DNA of 34,421 nt from Flavobacteriales bacterium (GTDB lineage: Bacteria; Bacteroidota; Bacteroidia; Flavobacteriales; BACL11). The stretch spans positions 1 to 34,421 of the forward strand of contig PBAP01000025.1 of NCBI GenBank assembly GCA_002716345.1, given 5' to 3'. Positions 7,796-16,976 of this stretch are shown in pieces (within the stretch, counting starts at the first letter, position 1; every line of letters begins with the position of its first letter). The notes under the pieces were generated by a model. The model searched no databases and was not told the DNA's origin. It saw only the letters and a program-made list of their open reading frames with translations. A program made the translations under genes and the position numbers.

Positions 7796-9775
7796 ATGAT
7801 AACAAATTCAAAGTTTTATTTAATACTGTGTTTTATTATTTTTCTAGGACACAATTCCTTCTCTCAAAAAACTAACAAAAGAGTTGCTAAAGCAGATCAA
7901 GCTTTTGCACTTGAAGAATACTATAAAGCTGCTGAGCTCTATAAAAAAGCATACGAAAAAACAAAAAGTAGAAGTTTAAAATCAGAAATTATTTTCAAAC
8001 AGGCAGAATGTTACAGATTGTCAGGTAATATAAAAAGAGCAGAAAATTATTACAAAAGAGCAATAAAGGCTAAATACCCCGATGTTATAGCAGTTCTTAG
8101 ATATGGTGATGTTTTAAGAATGAATCAAAAATACGATGAAGCATTGGAACAATATCAAAAGTATGTTCAGCTTAATCCCACAGATATAAGAGGAGAGATT
8201 GGAGTCAAATCTTGTAATTATTCAATTGAATGGCTTTCAAACCCAACAAGATATAAAGTTGAATTGATGCCAATAATTAATTCAAGATACAGTGATTTCT
8301 CTCCTTCATTTGGAAATGGAGATTATTCCGAGATTTATTTTACATCATCAAGAAAAGGAGGTTTTTCTGATAAAATTGATGACAGAACAGGAGAATCATT
8401 TACTGACATATATTTAACCAAATTAGACAAAAAAAATAAGTGGAGTGCACCTCAAATAGTCGGTGAACCCATTAGTGGAGATGGGAATGAAGGTTCAGTT
8501 GCATTAAATAAAAGAGGAACAACGATGTATTTAACCAAGTGTAAAGTTGAAAAGAAAAAATCTCTTGGCTGCAGGATTTACATTAGTAAGAGAAATGGTC
8601 AGCTTTGGAGTGATCCACAACCTCTCCAAATAAAGCTTGATAGTAACACATCAATTGGACATCCATCAATAAGCAATGACGAAAAAACCTTAATATTTTC
8701 ATCAGACATGAAAGGGGGTTACGGAGGTAAAGATTTATGGATCGTAAAAAAAGAAAAACGAAATAAATGGAGTAAACCTGTTAATTTAGGTCCTGCTGTT
8801 AATACTTCTGCTGATGAAATGTTCCCTTTTCTTCATGAAGATGGTTCACTTTACTTTAGCTCAAATGGTCATATTGGAATGGGCGGACATGATATTTTCA
8901 AAACAGCTCCTGATGAAAATGATGCATATTCTTCAGTAATCAATTTAAAATTTCCAGTGAATTCCTCATCTGATGATTTTGGAATGATTATAGAATCTGA
9001 TGGAGAAAGAGGTTATTTCACATCAAACAGAAAAAGTGGCAAAGGTAGTGATGACGTTTATGGTTTTGAGTTGCCTCCACTTGTTATCTTTGCTCAAGGA
9101 GTTGTTACTGATTCAAAAACTGGTGCAATTTTGACTGATGCTACCATTAAGTTTGTAGGAAGTGATGGTAGTGAAAAAGATATTATAACAGATAACTCTG
9201 GAGCATATAAACTAAGGCTAAAGCCATTGACATCCTATGAAATCATTGCTTTCAAAAATGAGTTTTTAAAAAATATCAAAACTGAAACCACACATGGTAT
9301 TGAAAATGATAAGACAATACTTGTGGATTTTGAACTAGATCCTGTAAAAAAGGAAATTATTTTACCAAGAATTGAATATGACTTTGCTAAGTTTAATCTA
9401 AGAGAAAAATCCATGCAAGATTTAGATATGCTTGTTACAACACTTAACGACAATCCAGATGTCAAAATTGAATTAAAATCACACACAGATTTTATTGGAA
9501 GTAAAATACAAAACAAAAGATTATCACAGAAAAGAGCTGATGAGTGTGTTAGATATTTGACAGAAAAAGGCATAAGTAAAAATAGAATTACTGCTCTTGG
9601 AATGGGTGAGAGCGAGCCATATGTTATTGAGCAAAAAGATGGTAATTTGAAGAAAGGTGATGTTTTAACAGAGTCATACATAAAGAAAATGAGATTTAGA
9701 AAAAATAGAGATAAAGCCAATCAATACAACAGAAGAACAACATTCAAAGTTTTGATTGAAGATATCTCCAAATAA
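7796..9775 (+). CDS. TPR / beta-propeller / OmpA-family envelope protein (PorE-like)
   Basis: 659 residues. Signal peptide of about 24 residues ending HNSFSQ; no lipobox cysteine. Domain order: TPR-like helical repeats at about 30-150 (EEYYKAAELYKKAY, KRAENYYKRAI, YDEALEQYQKYV), a PD40-type beta-propeller at about 160-425 (YFTSSRKGG, LIFSSDMKGGYGGKDLW, LYFSSNGHIGMGGHDIF), a carboxypeptidase-regulatory-like beta-sandwich at about 430-510, and an OmpA C-terminal peptidoglycan-binding domain from about 535 with SHTDFIGS, N(R)LSQKRADECVRYL and GMGESEP. This is the architecture of PorE of the T9SS, but Bacteroidota carry several paralogs with the same layout, so the exact role is open. It probably tethers an outer-membrane machine to peptidoglycan. 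A weak -7-like box (TATTTTAG) lies 17 bases before the ATG. Confidence 0.85.
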   Translation: MITNSKFYLILCFIIFLGHNSFSQKTNKRVAKADQAFALEEYYKAAELYKKAYEKTKSRSLKSEIIFKQAECYRLSGNIKRAENYYKRAIKAKYPDVIAVLRYGDVLRMNQKYDEALEQYQKYVQLNPTDIRGEIGVKSCNYSIEWLSNPTRYKVELMPIINSRYSDFSPSFGNGDYSEIYFTSSRKGGFSDKIDDRTGESFTDIYLTKLDKKNKWSAPQIVGEPISGDGNEGSVALNKRGTTMYLTKCKVEKKKSLGCRIYISKRNGQLWSDPQPLQIKLDSNTSIGHPSISNDEKTLIFSSDMKGGYGGKDLWIVKKEKRNKWSKPVNLGPAVNTSADEMFPFLHEDGSLYFSSNGHIGMGGHDIFKTAPDENDAYSSVINLKFPVNSSSDDFGMIIESDGERGYFTSNRKSGKGSDDVYGFELPPLVIFAQGVVTDSKTGAILTDATIKFVGSDGSEKDIITDNSGAYKLRLKPLTSYEIIAFKNEFLKNIKTETTHGIENDKTILVDFELDPVKKEIILPRIEYDFAKFNLREKSMQDLDMLVTTLNDNPDVKIELKSHTDFIGSKIQNKRLSQKRADECVRYLTEKGISKNRITALGMGESEPYVIEQKDGNLKKGDVLTESYIKKMRFRKNRDKANQYNRRTTFKVLIEDISK

Positions 9776-9786
9776 CTACTTTCAAA

Positions 9787-9794
9787 TATCTTTA
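9787..9794 (+). promoter_or_regulatory. Possible -7 box for purM-prfA-pyrF
   Basis: TATCTTTA matches TAnnTTTG except for the last base and lies 17 bases before the purM ATG, the same spacing as the better boxes before secDF, rpsU and xerC. Weak on sequence alone. Confidence 0.3.
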
Positions 9795-9811
9795 AATTCT
9801 CATAATAAACT

Positions 9812-10966
9812 ATGGATAAATATGAACAAAGAGGAGTTTCATCACAAAAAGAGGATGTTCATAAAGCCATAAAAAATAGTGATAAAGGACTTTTTCCTAA
9901 AGCCTTTTGTAAAATAGTTCCAGACTTATTAAATAAAAGCAAAGACCATTGTATAGTGATGCATGCAGATGGTGCAGGCACAAAGTCTTCTCTAGCCTAT
10001 GCTTATTGGAAAGAAACAGGTGATTTAGATGTATGGAAAGGAATTGCTCAAGATAGCCTTGTTATGAATATTGACGATATAATGTGTGTAGGTGTACATG
10101 ATAATATTTTACTCTCTTCAACTATTGGAAGGAATAAATTAAAAATAAGTGGGGATGTTATCAAAGCTTTAATTGATGGTACTAACAATTTAATTGACGA
10201 GTATAAAAATTTTGGTATAAATATCATGCACTCTGGTGGAGAGACAGCTGATGTTGGAGATCTTGTTAGAACAATAATTGTCGATACGACTGTTGTTGCA
10301 AGAATGAGAAGAGATCAAGTCATTAACAATGAGAATATAAAAGATGGTAATGTAATAATTGGTTTGTCTTCTTTTGGAAAATGCAGTTATGAAAAAGAAT
10401 ATAACTCTGGAATTGGAAGTAACGGCTTAACATCTGCGAGGCATGATGTTTTTGATAAATCAATTGGAGAAAAGTACCCAGAAACATATGATAGTCTAGT
10501 TAATAGTGACTTTACGTATTCAGGATCCAAAAAATTAACTGAAAAATTTCAAGATTATGATTTTGGAAAGTTAATTTTATCTCCAACTAGAACCTATGCA
10601 CCGATCTTAAAAGAAATTTTTAAAAATCATTTAGATCAAATTGATGGAATTATTCATTGTACAGGAGGAGGACAAACAAAAGTTTTACATTTTGTAGACA
10701 ATCTTCACATAATCAAAGATAAAATGTTTGAAATCCCACCTGTTTTTAAGCTAATACAACAAGAATCAGTAACTGAATGGAGAGAGATGTTTAAAGTTTT
10801 CAACATGGGACATCGAATGGAAATTTATATTGATGAAAAATATGCAGACTCAATAATTAAAATTTCTAAATCTTTTGACGTTGAAGCCAAAGTTATTGGC
10901 AGGGTTGAAAAAGCAAAATCAAAAAAACTTACTATTTCTACAAAATTTGGTAGTTATATATATTAA
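9812..10966 (+). CDS. purM: Phosphoribosylformylglycinamidine cyclo-ligase (AIR synthetase)
   Basis: 384 residues. Catalyses the ATP-dependent closure of FGAM to AIR in purine biosynthesis (cytoplasm). The N-terminus [66 protein letters not shown] and the late [12 protein letters not shown] are typical of the Bacteroidota PurM subgroup (AIRS N- and C-terminal domains). The final A of its TAA is the first base of the prfA ATG (TAATG), so translation is probably coupled. The purM-prfA-pyrF order is commonly seen in Bacteroidota and links purine and pyrimidine synthesis with a release factor without an obvious functional reason. Confidence 0.93.
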   Translation: MDKYEQRGVSSQKEDVHKAIKNSDKGLFPKAFCKIVPDLLNKSKDHCIVMHADGAGTKSSLAYAYWKETGDLDVWKGIAQDSLVMNIDDIMCVGVHDNILLSSTIGRNKLKISGDVIKALIDGTNNLIDEYKNFGINIMHSGGETADVGDLVRTIIVDTTVVARMRRDQVINNENIKDGNVIIGLSSFGKCSYEKEYNSGIGSNGLTSARHDVFDKSIGEKYPETYDSLVNSDFTYSGSKKLTEKFQDYDFGKLILSPTRTYAPILKEIFKNHLDQIDGIIHCTGGGQTKVLHFVDNLHIIKDKMFEIPPVFKLIQQESVTEWREMFKVFNMGHRMEIYIDEKYADSIIKISKSFDVEAKVIGRVEKAKSKKLTISTKFGSYIY

Positions 10967-12045
10967 TGTTAGAAAAGCTAAAACAAATACAAAGTAGATT
11001 TTTAGAAGTAGAAAATAAACTTTCTTCTGCTGATGCCATGTCTGATATGAAGCTTTTTGTAAGAAATAATAAAGAATACAAAGATTTAAAGCCTATCTCA
11101 GACGCGTATCATAGTTATAAAAATCTTTTGAGTAACATAAACGATGCAAAGAAAATAATTTCTAGCTCAGATGATAGTGACTTAATAGATCTAGCTAAAA
11201 TGGAACTGAGCGACTGGAACATAGAAAAAGACCTGCAGGAAGAAAAGATAAAAATTTTATTAATTCCAAAAGACCCTGAGGATTCAAAAAATGCTGTTGT
11301 TGAAATTCGAGCAGGTACAGGAGGTGATGAGGCTAGTATTTTTGCTGGTGATTTATACAAAATGTATACATCATATAGTACAATGAAAAAGTGGAAAATT
11401 GAGCTTGTTGATGTTGCTGAGGGAACATCGGGTGGTTTTAAAGAAGTAATTTTTAACGTACAGGGAAATGACGTATATGGGCAATTAAAGTTTGAGTCTG
11501 GAGTTCATCGAGTTCAAAGAGTTCCTGAAACTGAAACACAAGGAAGAGTTCATACATCAGCAGCATCTGTAATAGTTTTGCCTGAGGCTGAGGAGTTTGA
11601 TATTGAATTGAAAAATTCTGATATTAGAAAAGATACGTATTGTTCATCTGGACCGGGGGGTCAATCAGTAAATACAACATATTCAGCTGTTAGGTTAACA
11701 CATATCCCTACAGGCATTGTTTCTCAATGTCAAGATCAAAAATCTCAAATCAAGAATTATGAAAAGGCTCTAAAGGTTTTGAGATCACGGATATACGAGA
11801 TGGAATTGCAAAAAAAAATGGAGGAAGAATCTAGCCAAAGAAAGACAATGGTTTCTTCAGGCGACAGATCGGAGAAGATTAGAACATATAATTACCCTCA
11901 AGGACGAGTAACAGATCACAGAATTGGACTTACAAAATACAACCTTCAATCTGTGGTTTCAGGTGATCTTCAAGAATTTGTTGATGAGTTAATTATTGCC
12001 GAGAATACTCAAAAGTTAAAAATTGGAAAATTAACTGATGAATAA
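10966..12045 (+). CDS. prfA: Peptide chain release factor 1
   Basis: 359 residues, the normal RF1 length. Recognises UAA and UAG in the ribosomal A site and triggers peptide release. The catalytic GGQ is at residues 231-233 in [12 protein letters not shown]. The codon-recognition tripeptide position reads Pro187-Glu188-Thr189 where E. coli RF1 has PAT; the central residue is known to vary. Other family signatures are [14 protein letters not shown] at about 113-126 and [14 protein letters not shown] near the C-terminus. A run of nine A at 11810-11818 is read through in frame. The last 8 bases overlap the start of pyrF. Confidence 0.97.
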   Translation: MLEKLKQIQSRFLEVENKLSSADAMSDMKLFVRNNKEYKDLKPISDAYHSYKNLLSNINDAKKIISSSDDSDLIDLAKMELSDWNIEKDLQEEKIKILLIPKDPEDSKNAVVEIRAGTGGDEASIFAGDLYKMYTSYSTMKKWKIELVDVAEGTSGGFKEVIFNVQGNDVYGQLKFESGVHRVQRVPETETQGRVHTSAASVIVLPEAEEFDIELKNSDIRKDTYCSSGPGGQSVNTTYSAVRLTHIPTGIVSQCQDQKSQIKNYEKALKVLRSRIYEMELQKKMEEESSQRKTMVSSGDRSEKIRTYNYPQGRVTDHRIGLTKYNLQSVVSGDLQEFVDELIIAENTQKLKIGKLTDE

Positions 12046-12859
12046 AAAAGATATTATAAACCAAATAAAAATTAAAAAATCCTTTTTATGCATTGGATTA
12101 GATACTGATCTTGAAAGAATACCTAAGCATCTATTGCAATATGAAGATCCCATATTTGAATTCAATAAGCAAATTATTGATTCCACAAAAGATTTGTGTG
12201 TAGCTTTCAAAATTAACACTGCTTTTTATGAATCCATTGGCTCCAGTGGATGGGATTCAATGGAAAAAACTTTAGATTATATTCCAGAAAACATATTAAG
12301 GATTGCTGATGCAAAAAGAGGTGATATAGGTAATACATCTAAAAAATATGCTGAAGCATTTTTCAAAAATTTAAATTTTGATGCTATAACATTGTCTGCC
12401 TACATGGGTATAGAAACTTTAACTTATTATAATAGTTATGAAAATAAGTGGTGTATAATTTTAGCTCTTACATCAAATGCTGGATCATCTGATTTTCAAA
12501 CTGTAGTTGACAATAAAGGTGCCCCTTTATATGAGAGGGTGATAAAGTCCTCATTAAAATTAAAAAGAAATGATAATATAATGTTTGTTGTTGGAGCTAC
12601 TAATGAAGATAATTATGACAATATTAGAAAAATAGCTCCCGATAATTTTTTACTTGTTCCTGGTGTTGGTGCACAAGGCGGAAATTTAGAAACTGTTTCA
12701 AATAAACTCATAAATAAAGATTGTGGTATTTTGATTAACTCATCAAGATCAATTATTTACTCAGGAGCCGATAAGAATTTTGCTAAATGTGCAAGGGAAA
12801 GTGCGAAAGCGCTTCAAAATGATATGCAGAAAATCTTAAAAAGTAATAGCATAATTTAA
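12038..12859 (+). CDS. pyrF: Orotidine 5'-phosphate decarboxylase (type 2)
   Basis: 273 residues, the size of the longer type 2 family. Converts OMP to UMP, the last step of de novo pyrimidine synthesis. The catalytic stretch [11 protein letters not shown] is at about 90-100 (Asp91, Lys93, Asp96), with [13 protein letters not shown] at the N-terminus and the phosphate-binding PGVGAQGG near residue 210. Starts 8 bases inside prfA, so it is translated from the same message. Its TAA overlaps the stop codon of the converging ElyC-like gene. Confidence 0.95.
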   Translation: MNKKDIINQIKIKKSFLCIGLDTDLERIPKHLLQYEDPIFEFNKQIIDSTKDLCVAFKINTAFYESIGSSGWDSMEKTLDYIPENILRIADAKRGDIGNTSKKYAEAFFKNLNFDAITLSAYMGIETLTYYNSYENKWCIILALTSNAGSSDFQTVVDNKGAPLYERVIKSSLKLKRNDNIMFVVGATNEDNYDNIRKIAPDNFLLVPGVGAQGGNLETVSNKLINKDCGILINSSRSIIYSGADKNFAKCARESAKALQNDMQKILKSNSII

Positions 12860-13599
12860 AGCAAAATCTTATAGGCAATAAAGCCTACCATTTCATGAAT
12901 TAGCTCCTCCCATTTTTTTATAAATTGGTTTTGAGGAACCAAAATTTGCTTTACCTTCCAAACTCGATAAGATTTGGTTCTGTCAGTACAAAAATAGTCA
13001 ACATCAAAATTGTTTTTTTTACAACATAACAAAGCTCTTCTCATATGCATTGATGATGTGATTAATAACATTCTTTCAAATTTCTTTTCATTACAAATTT
13101 CTATTGAGTTTTTAATATTTTCATCTGTGTTTCTACTTCTAGTTTCTATCAAAATATCATTCTCATTAATTCCATTTTTTATTAAAAATTTTTTCATTTC
13201 AATAGCTTCAACATAGTCATTTGAAAATAACTCACCATTTCCTCCTGAAAAAAGTATTTTATTTATTTTTTTGTTTAAAAATAATTTTTTTGCAAAAAAA
13301 AGCCTATCGGAATAATTATTAAAATTTAATAAGTTATTTTTTTTATCAAAATCAGCCACTCCACCTAAAACTATTCCAACATCATATTCGATTTCTGTAT
13401 TCATTGATTTTTTTAATCCCCAGAGTCTTGAAATCTCATTAAATATAAACGCGTTTGAAAAAAAGAATAGCATTGATAATGAAACAAAAACTAATTTTTT
13501 TTGATGTTTAGAACTAAATAGGGCCATCAAGAGAATAAAAAAAATCCATGTCATAGGATTTATTATAAAGTTCATTAATTTAGAAACAACAAAAAACAT
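12856..13599 (-). CDS. ElyC/SanA/YdcF family membrane protein (DUF218)
   Basis: 247 residues with two N-terminal membrane helices (about 8-27 and 35-54) followed by a DUF218 domain: YDVGIVLGGVADFD at about 77-90, ILFSGGNGE, ETRSRNTDENIKNS and LLITSSMHMRRALLCCKK. Relatives such as E. coli ElyC/YcbC are inner-membrane proteins tied to envelope and peptidoglycan precursor metabolism, but the reaction is unknown. Met1 is given here; Met9 (ATG at 13573-13575 on the map) is a real alternative because a -7 box sits only four bases above Met1, which would make the mRNA nearly leaderless. Converges with pyrF with overlapping stops. Confidence 0.82.
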   Translation of the reverse strand: MFFVVSKLMNFIINPMTWIFFILLMALFSSKHQKKLVFVSLSMLFFFSNAFIFNEISRLWGLKKSMNTEIEYDVGIVLGGVADFDKKNNLLNFNNYSDRLFFAKKLFLNKKINKILFSGGNGELFSNDYVEAIEMKKFLIKNGINENDILIETRSRNTDENIKNSIEICNEKKFERMLLITSSMHMRRALLCCKKNNFDVDYFCTDRTKSYRVWKVKQILVPQNQFIKKWEELIHEMVGFIAYKILL

Positions 13600-13603
13600 C
13601 CAT

Positions 13604-13611
13604 CAAAAATA
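13604..13611 (-). promoter_or_regulatory. Bacteroidota -7 box for the ElyC-like gene
   Basis: Minus strand TATTTTTG matches TAnnTTTG exactly and ends four bases before the ATG at 13599. Either the transcript is leaderless or translation begins at Met9. No -33 element recognised. Confidence 0.45.
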
Positions 13612-13638
13612 AATTAAATATCGTTAATTTAGTGTTCT

Positions 13639-13857
13639 GTGTTTGATTTGCAAATTTTTTTAACTGTACTATTAATCGTAATTGAGCTAATTGCATTTGC
13701 TTGGCTGATTATTGATATTAGAAAATCTAAAAAAAAGCAAGATCAAATTATTGCATTAGAAAATCAAATTTTAGATGTTGAAAAAAAAATTATGAGTTTG
13801 GAAGAAAAAATAATTGAGAAATTAGACGTTTTAGTAAAACAAAAAAATAGTGGATGA
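13639..13857 (+). CDS. Small single-helix membrane protein with coiled coil
   Basis: 72 residues, unrecognised. One hydrophobic helix (about residues 4-25, FLTVLLIVIELIAFAWLII), then a short basic stretch (DIRKSKKKQ), then a heptad-like helix of about 35 residues (IIALENQILDVEKKIMSLEEK) that should form a coiled coil on the cytoplasmic side. The start is GTG at 13639; an in-frame TTG at 13648 is possible, and no ATG precedes the helix. Its TGA overlaps the ATG of the PspC-like gene (ATGA). The coupling suggests the two small membrane proteins act together, but no function can be given. Confidence 0.6.
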   Translation: MFDLQIFLTVLLIVIELIAFAWLIIDIRKSKKKQDQIIALENQILDVEKKIMSLEEKIIEKLDVLVKQKNSG

Positions 13858-14006
13858 TTTTTGGTGTATGTAATTGGCTTTCACATGAGTCAAAAATTAA
13901 TGTTGTAATTATCAGACTCACATTTGTATTATCAATTATTTTTGGAAATGCACCAGTTTTTCTTATGTATTTTTCAATTTATTTAGTAATTAAATATTTA
14001 TTATGA
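13854..14006 (+). CDS. PspC-domain-like small membrane protein (50 aa)
   Basis: A 50-residue frame, ATG 13854 to TGA 14004-14006. It resembles the PspC domain: GVCNWLSHESKINVVIIRL (GVC...W...I....IR pattern), then a hydrophobic run with a glycine break, FVLSIIFGNAPVFLMYFSIYLV, as in the R-l-f-v-l ... G ... Y-l-i-l-W pattern. Short PspC-like proteins are common in Bacteroidota; in Proteobacteria PspC takes part in membrane-stress signalling, but a stand-alone 50-residue form need not do this. ATGA overlaps join it to both neighbours (the coiled-coil gene upstream and the reductase downstream), strong evidence that it is a real translated gene despite its size. Confidence 0.65.
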   Translation: MIFGVCNWLSHESKINVVIIRLTFVLSIIFGNAPVFLMYFSIYLVIKYLL

Positions 14007-14908
14007 AAATAATGTTAACTGGCTCAAATGGATTGCTTGGTCAAAAGTTAATTGAAAAAATCAGCAATTATGATAAATTTGAACTCATTGCAACTTCCCT
14101 TGGCAATTGTGTTGTGAATAGTGATAATTTTAAGTATTACTCACTAGATGTTACAGATCAAGAAAAAATTAATCAGTTTGTTTCCAAGCAACTTCCTGAT
14201 GCTATTATCAATACGGCAGCGGTAACTAATGTTGATTACTGTGAACAAAATAAAGTTCAATGTGATAATGTTAATGTCAAAGCCATAGAGTACCTTTCTG
14301 AAATCTGCTCAAAAAAAAATATTCATTTAGTTCATATTTCGAGTGATTTTATTTTTGATGGAAACAAAAACGATTTATACACTGAATACGATTTACCAAA
14401 GCCTATTTCCTATTATGGTTTGTCAAAGTTAAAATCAGAAAAGATATTTTATGACAAAAAGTTTAATTGGACGATATTGAGAACAAGTGTTGTTTTTGGA
14501 GTTGCAAAAAATTTACAAAAAACAAATATTGTACTTTGGGCAATTAACCAACTCAGAAGCGAAAAAAAAATTAAAATAATAGATGATGAGTTTAGAGCTC
14601 CAACTTTGGCAGAGGATTTGTCCGAAGCATGCATAAATGTGATAATTGGCAAAGCATATGGTATTTATAATACATCTGGACCTAAAGTTATGAGTATCTA
14701 TGAAATGGTAGTTGAGATTGCCAGATATTTTAATTTTCCAGTACAAAATATCAAGAGAATTAGTTCTAAGATTCTTGCTCAAAAAGCAAAAAGACCTAAA
14801 TTTACAGGACTGGATCTTACAAAAGCTAAGAAAAGATTTAATTATAGTCCAAAAACATTCAAAGAAAGTCTGTCCTTAATTGAAAACCAAATAAAAATGA
14901 ACATATGA
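14003..14908 (+). CDS. SDR-family sugar-nucleotide reductase (RmlD-like)
   Basis: 301 residues. Rossmann motif TGSNGLLGQ at 6-14 (GxxGxxG), TAAVTNVDYCEQN near 71-83 and catalytic YxxxK (Tyr138, Lys142) identify an extended short-chain dehydrogenase of the RmlD substrate-binding family. RmlD reduces dTDP-4-keto-rhamnose to dTDP-rhamnose, but no rmlA/B/C genes are nearby, so another keto-sugar or an unrelated substrate is possible. Starts on an ATGA overlap with the PspC-like gene and ends on an ATGA overlap with the symporter gene. Confidence 0.82.
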   Translation: MKIMLTGSNGLLGQKLIEKISNYDKFELIATSLGNCVVNSDNFKYYSLDVTDQEKINQFVSKQLPDAIINTAAVTNVDYCEQNKVQCDNVNVKAIEYLSEICSKKNIHLVHISSDFIFDGNKNDLYTEYDLPKPISYYGLSKLKSEKIFYDKKFNWTILRTSVVFGVAKNLQKTNIVLWAINQLRSEKKIKIIDDEFRAPTLAEDLSEACINVIIGKAYGIYNTSGPKVMSIYEMVVEIARYFNFPVQNIKRISSKILAQKAKRPKFTGLDLTKAKKRFNYSPKTFKESLSLIENQIKMNI

Positions 14909-16446
14909 AAAAAATACTTCTAATCTTCACATTGCTCTTCCCTACACTTTCTCATTCAAGAGGTATTGATGATAAGATTAACGATTGGTTCAAGCCAATT
15001 GCTGATGCATGGGTAAATATTGTTTTATATCCAATAAATTTTTCGGACGAAATTAGTATACCAATTGTTCTGATTCTGCTAGTCTTAGGGGCAGTTTTTT
15101 TTACATTAAGATTTTCTTTTATAAATATTACACATTTTTCTACTGCAATAAAAACTGTAAGGGGAGAATACGATAACATTGAGAATGAAAAATATGAATC
15201 GGACAAAACAAAAAAAATAAAACAAGAAGGAGAGGTTAGTCATTTTCAGGCTCTTGCAACAGCAGTTTCAGGAACTGTTGGTCTTGGTAATATAGCAGGA
15301 GTAGCTTTGGCTATTGCTATAGGAGGCCCAGGTGCAACATTTTGGATGATAGTTTGTGGTTTAATTGGAATGTCCACTAAGTTTGTTGAGTGTACACTAG
15401 GTGTTAAATATCGAGATGTAGGATCTGATGGCACAGTTTACGGCGGACCCATGTACTATCTAAGTAAGGGTTTAAAAGAAGGAGGCTATGAAAAACTTGG
15501 AAAAGGATTAGCAGTATTGTTTGCCTTTTTATGTGTTGGTGCATCATTTGGAGGTGGAAACGCCGCACAATCAAATCAAGCTGCTCTTCAGATTGCGTCT
15601 ATTTTAGGAATGGATGGTGGAAATGCAGGTACTAGCATTGGGTTTGTTCTCGCAATTATTGTTGGAATTGTTATAATAGGGGGCATAAAGCGAATAGCAT
15701 CAGTTACTGAAAAAATAGTTCCTTTTATGGCTTTAATTTATGTTCTGGCATGCCTTTTTATAATTTTTTCAAATTTCAGCTATATTGATAATGCTTTTTC
15801 ATTAATCTTCAAAGGAGCATTTTCACTTCAGGCAGGATTTGGTGGATTATTAGGTGTTTTAATTGTTGGTTTTCAAAGAGCTGCATTTTCAAATGAAGCT
15901 GGTGCAGGCTCTGCAGCAATAGCTCACTCAGCGGTAAAAACAAAGTATCCTGCGTCTGAAGGTGTTGTGGCACTATTAGAACCTTTTATTGACACTGTAG
16001 TTATTTGTACAATGACAGCATTAGTCATTATAATGTATAACAGTTCTGGAATTTTTGAATATGGACAAGATATCATTATTAACGGGGAAAAAATTGAAGG
16101 AGCTGTTTTAACTTCAATGGCATTTGCTGATGCAATTCCTTGGTTTCCATTGGTTTTAACAATTGCAATAATTTTATTTGCAATTTCTACTATGATTTCA
16201 TGGTCTTATTATGGGTTGCAGGCATGGATGTTCCTTTTTGGAAAAAGCAAAATCTCTGATTTGATTTATAAAATTATGTTTTTGTTATTTATTGTAATTG
16301 GAGCTGCAGCAAATATGGATGCTGTTTGGGGATTTTCAGATGCAATGATTCTTGCACTTATATTTCCAAATATGATTGGTTTGTTTTTCCTTTTCCCAAA
16401 AGTTAAGCAAGAACTTAATAATTACATAAAAGCAATTAGAAAGTAA
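14905..16446 (+). CDS. Alanine/glycine:cation symporter (AGCS family)
   Basis: 513 residues, about ten or eleven membrane helices after a short N-terminal hydrophobic segment. The family hallmark VSHFQALATAVSGTVGLGNI is at about 110-130, followed by AIAIGGPGATFWM and FQRAAFSNEAGAGSAAIAHSA, as in AlsT/DagA Na+:alanine carriers. It would import alanine or glycine with Na+ (or H+). The N-terminal 18 residues ending SHS look like a signal peptide, an arrangement seen in some Bacteroidota members. ATGA overlap with the preceding reductase, and apt begins two bases after its stop, so it is within an operon. Confidence 0.93.
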   Translation: MKKILLIFTLLFPTLSHSRGIDDKINDWFKPIADAWVNIVLYPINFSDEISIPIVLILLVLGAVFFTLRFSFINITHFSTAIKTVRGEYDNIENEKYESDKTKKIKQEGEVSHFQALATAVSGTVGLGNIAGVALAIAIGGPGATFWMIVCGLIGMSTKFVECTLGVKYRDVGSDGTVYGGPMYYLSKGLKEGGYEKLGKGLAVLFAFLCVGASFGGGNAAQSNQAALQIASILGMDGGNAGTSIGFVLAIIVGIVIIGGIKRIASVTEKIVPFMALIYVLACLFIIFSNFSYIDNAFSLIFKGAFSLQAGFGGLLGVLIVGFQRAAFSNEAGAGSAAIAHSAVKTKYPASEGVVALLEPFIDTVVICTMTALVIIMYNSSGIFEYGQDIIINGEKIEGAVLTSMAFADAIPWFPLVLTIAIILFAISTMISWSYYGLQAWMFLFGKSKISDLIYKIMFLLFIVIGAAANMDAVWGFSDAMILALIFPNMIGLFFLFPKVKQELNNYIKAIRK

Positions 16447-16447
16447 A

Positions 16448-16975
16448 ATGATTGATAAAGAAATTAATTCTGTTTTAAGAGAAATTAAAGACTTTCCAAA
16501 AAAAGGAATTAATTTTAAAGATATTACGTCCCTATTACTTTATCCTAAGCTTGGATCAAAAATTTTAGATTTTCTAGCTGAAAAACTTAATAGCACAAAG
16601 TTAGATGCTATTGTTGGTGTTGAAAGTAGAGGTTTTTTGTTTGGATATGCTTTAGCAATGAAATTGCAAATTCCTTTTATTCCTGCAAGAAAAGCTGGTA
16701 AGCTACCAGGCTTAGTAGTACAAACAAAGTATTCTTTAGAATACGGGCAAGCTATGCTTGAAGTTCATAAAAATGACATAAAAGCTGGCTGGAATATTTT
16801 AATTCATGATGATTTACTTGCAACTGGTGGTACTGCAGTTGCTGCTTCAGAGCTAATTAAAATGCTTGGTGCTAATGTTGCTGGATATGCCTTTTTAATT
16901 TCATTAAAAAGGCTAAATGGAGATAAAAAATTAACCAAATTTTCTGATAATATTATTAGTTTAGTAAATTATTAA
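16448..16975 (+). CDS. apt: Adenine phosphoribosyltransferase
   Basis: 175 residues, normal Apt length. Salvages adenine with PRPP to AMP in the cytoplasm. The PRPP-binding loop ILIHDDLLATGGT is at about 117-129, and IVGVESRGFLFGYALA and FIPARKAGKLPG match Apt enzymes. Begins one base after the symporter stop, and one base separates its TAA from the next ATG. Confidence 0.96.
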   Translation: MIDKEINSVLREIKDFPKKGINFKDITSLLLYPKLGSKILDFLAEKLNSTKLDAIVGVESRGFLFGYALAMKLQIPFIPARKAGKLPGLVVQTKYSLEYGQAMLEVHKNDIKAGWNILIHDDLLATGGTAVAASELIKMLGANVAGYAFLISLKRLNGDKKLTKFSDNIISLVNY

Positions 16976-16976
16976 A

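Noticed and set aside
9235-9720. 161-residue minus-strand frame opposite the OmpA domain
   Set aside because: It mirrors a conserved coding region, has no start context and no recognisable domain.
11810-11818. Nine-A run in prfA as a second frameshift or recoding site
   Set aside because: The frame stays open and conserved through the run, so no shift is needed. It shows that A-runs and A AAA AAA phases arise easily in this genome.
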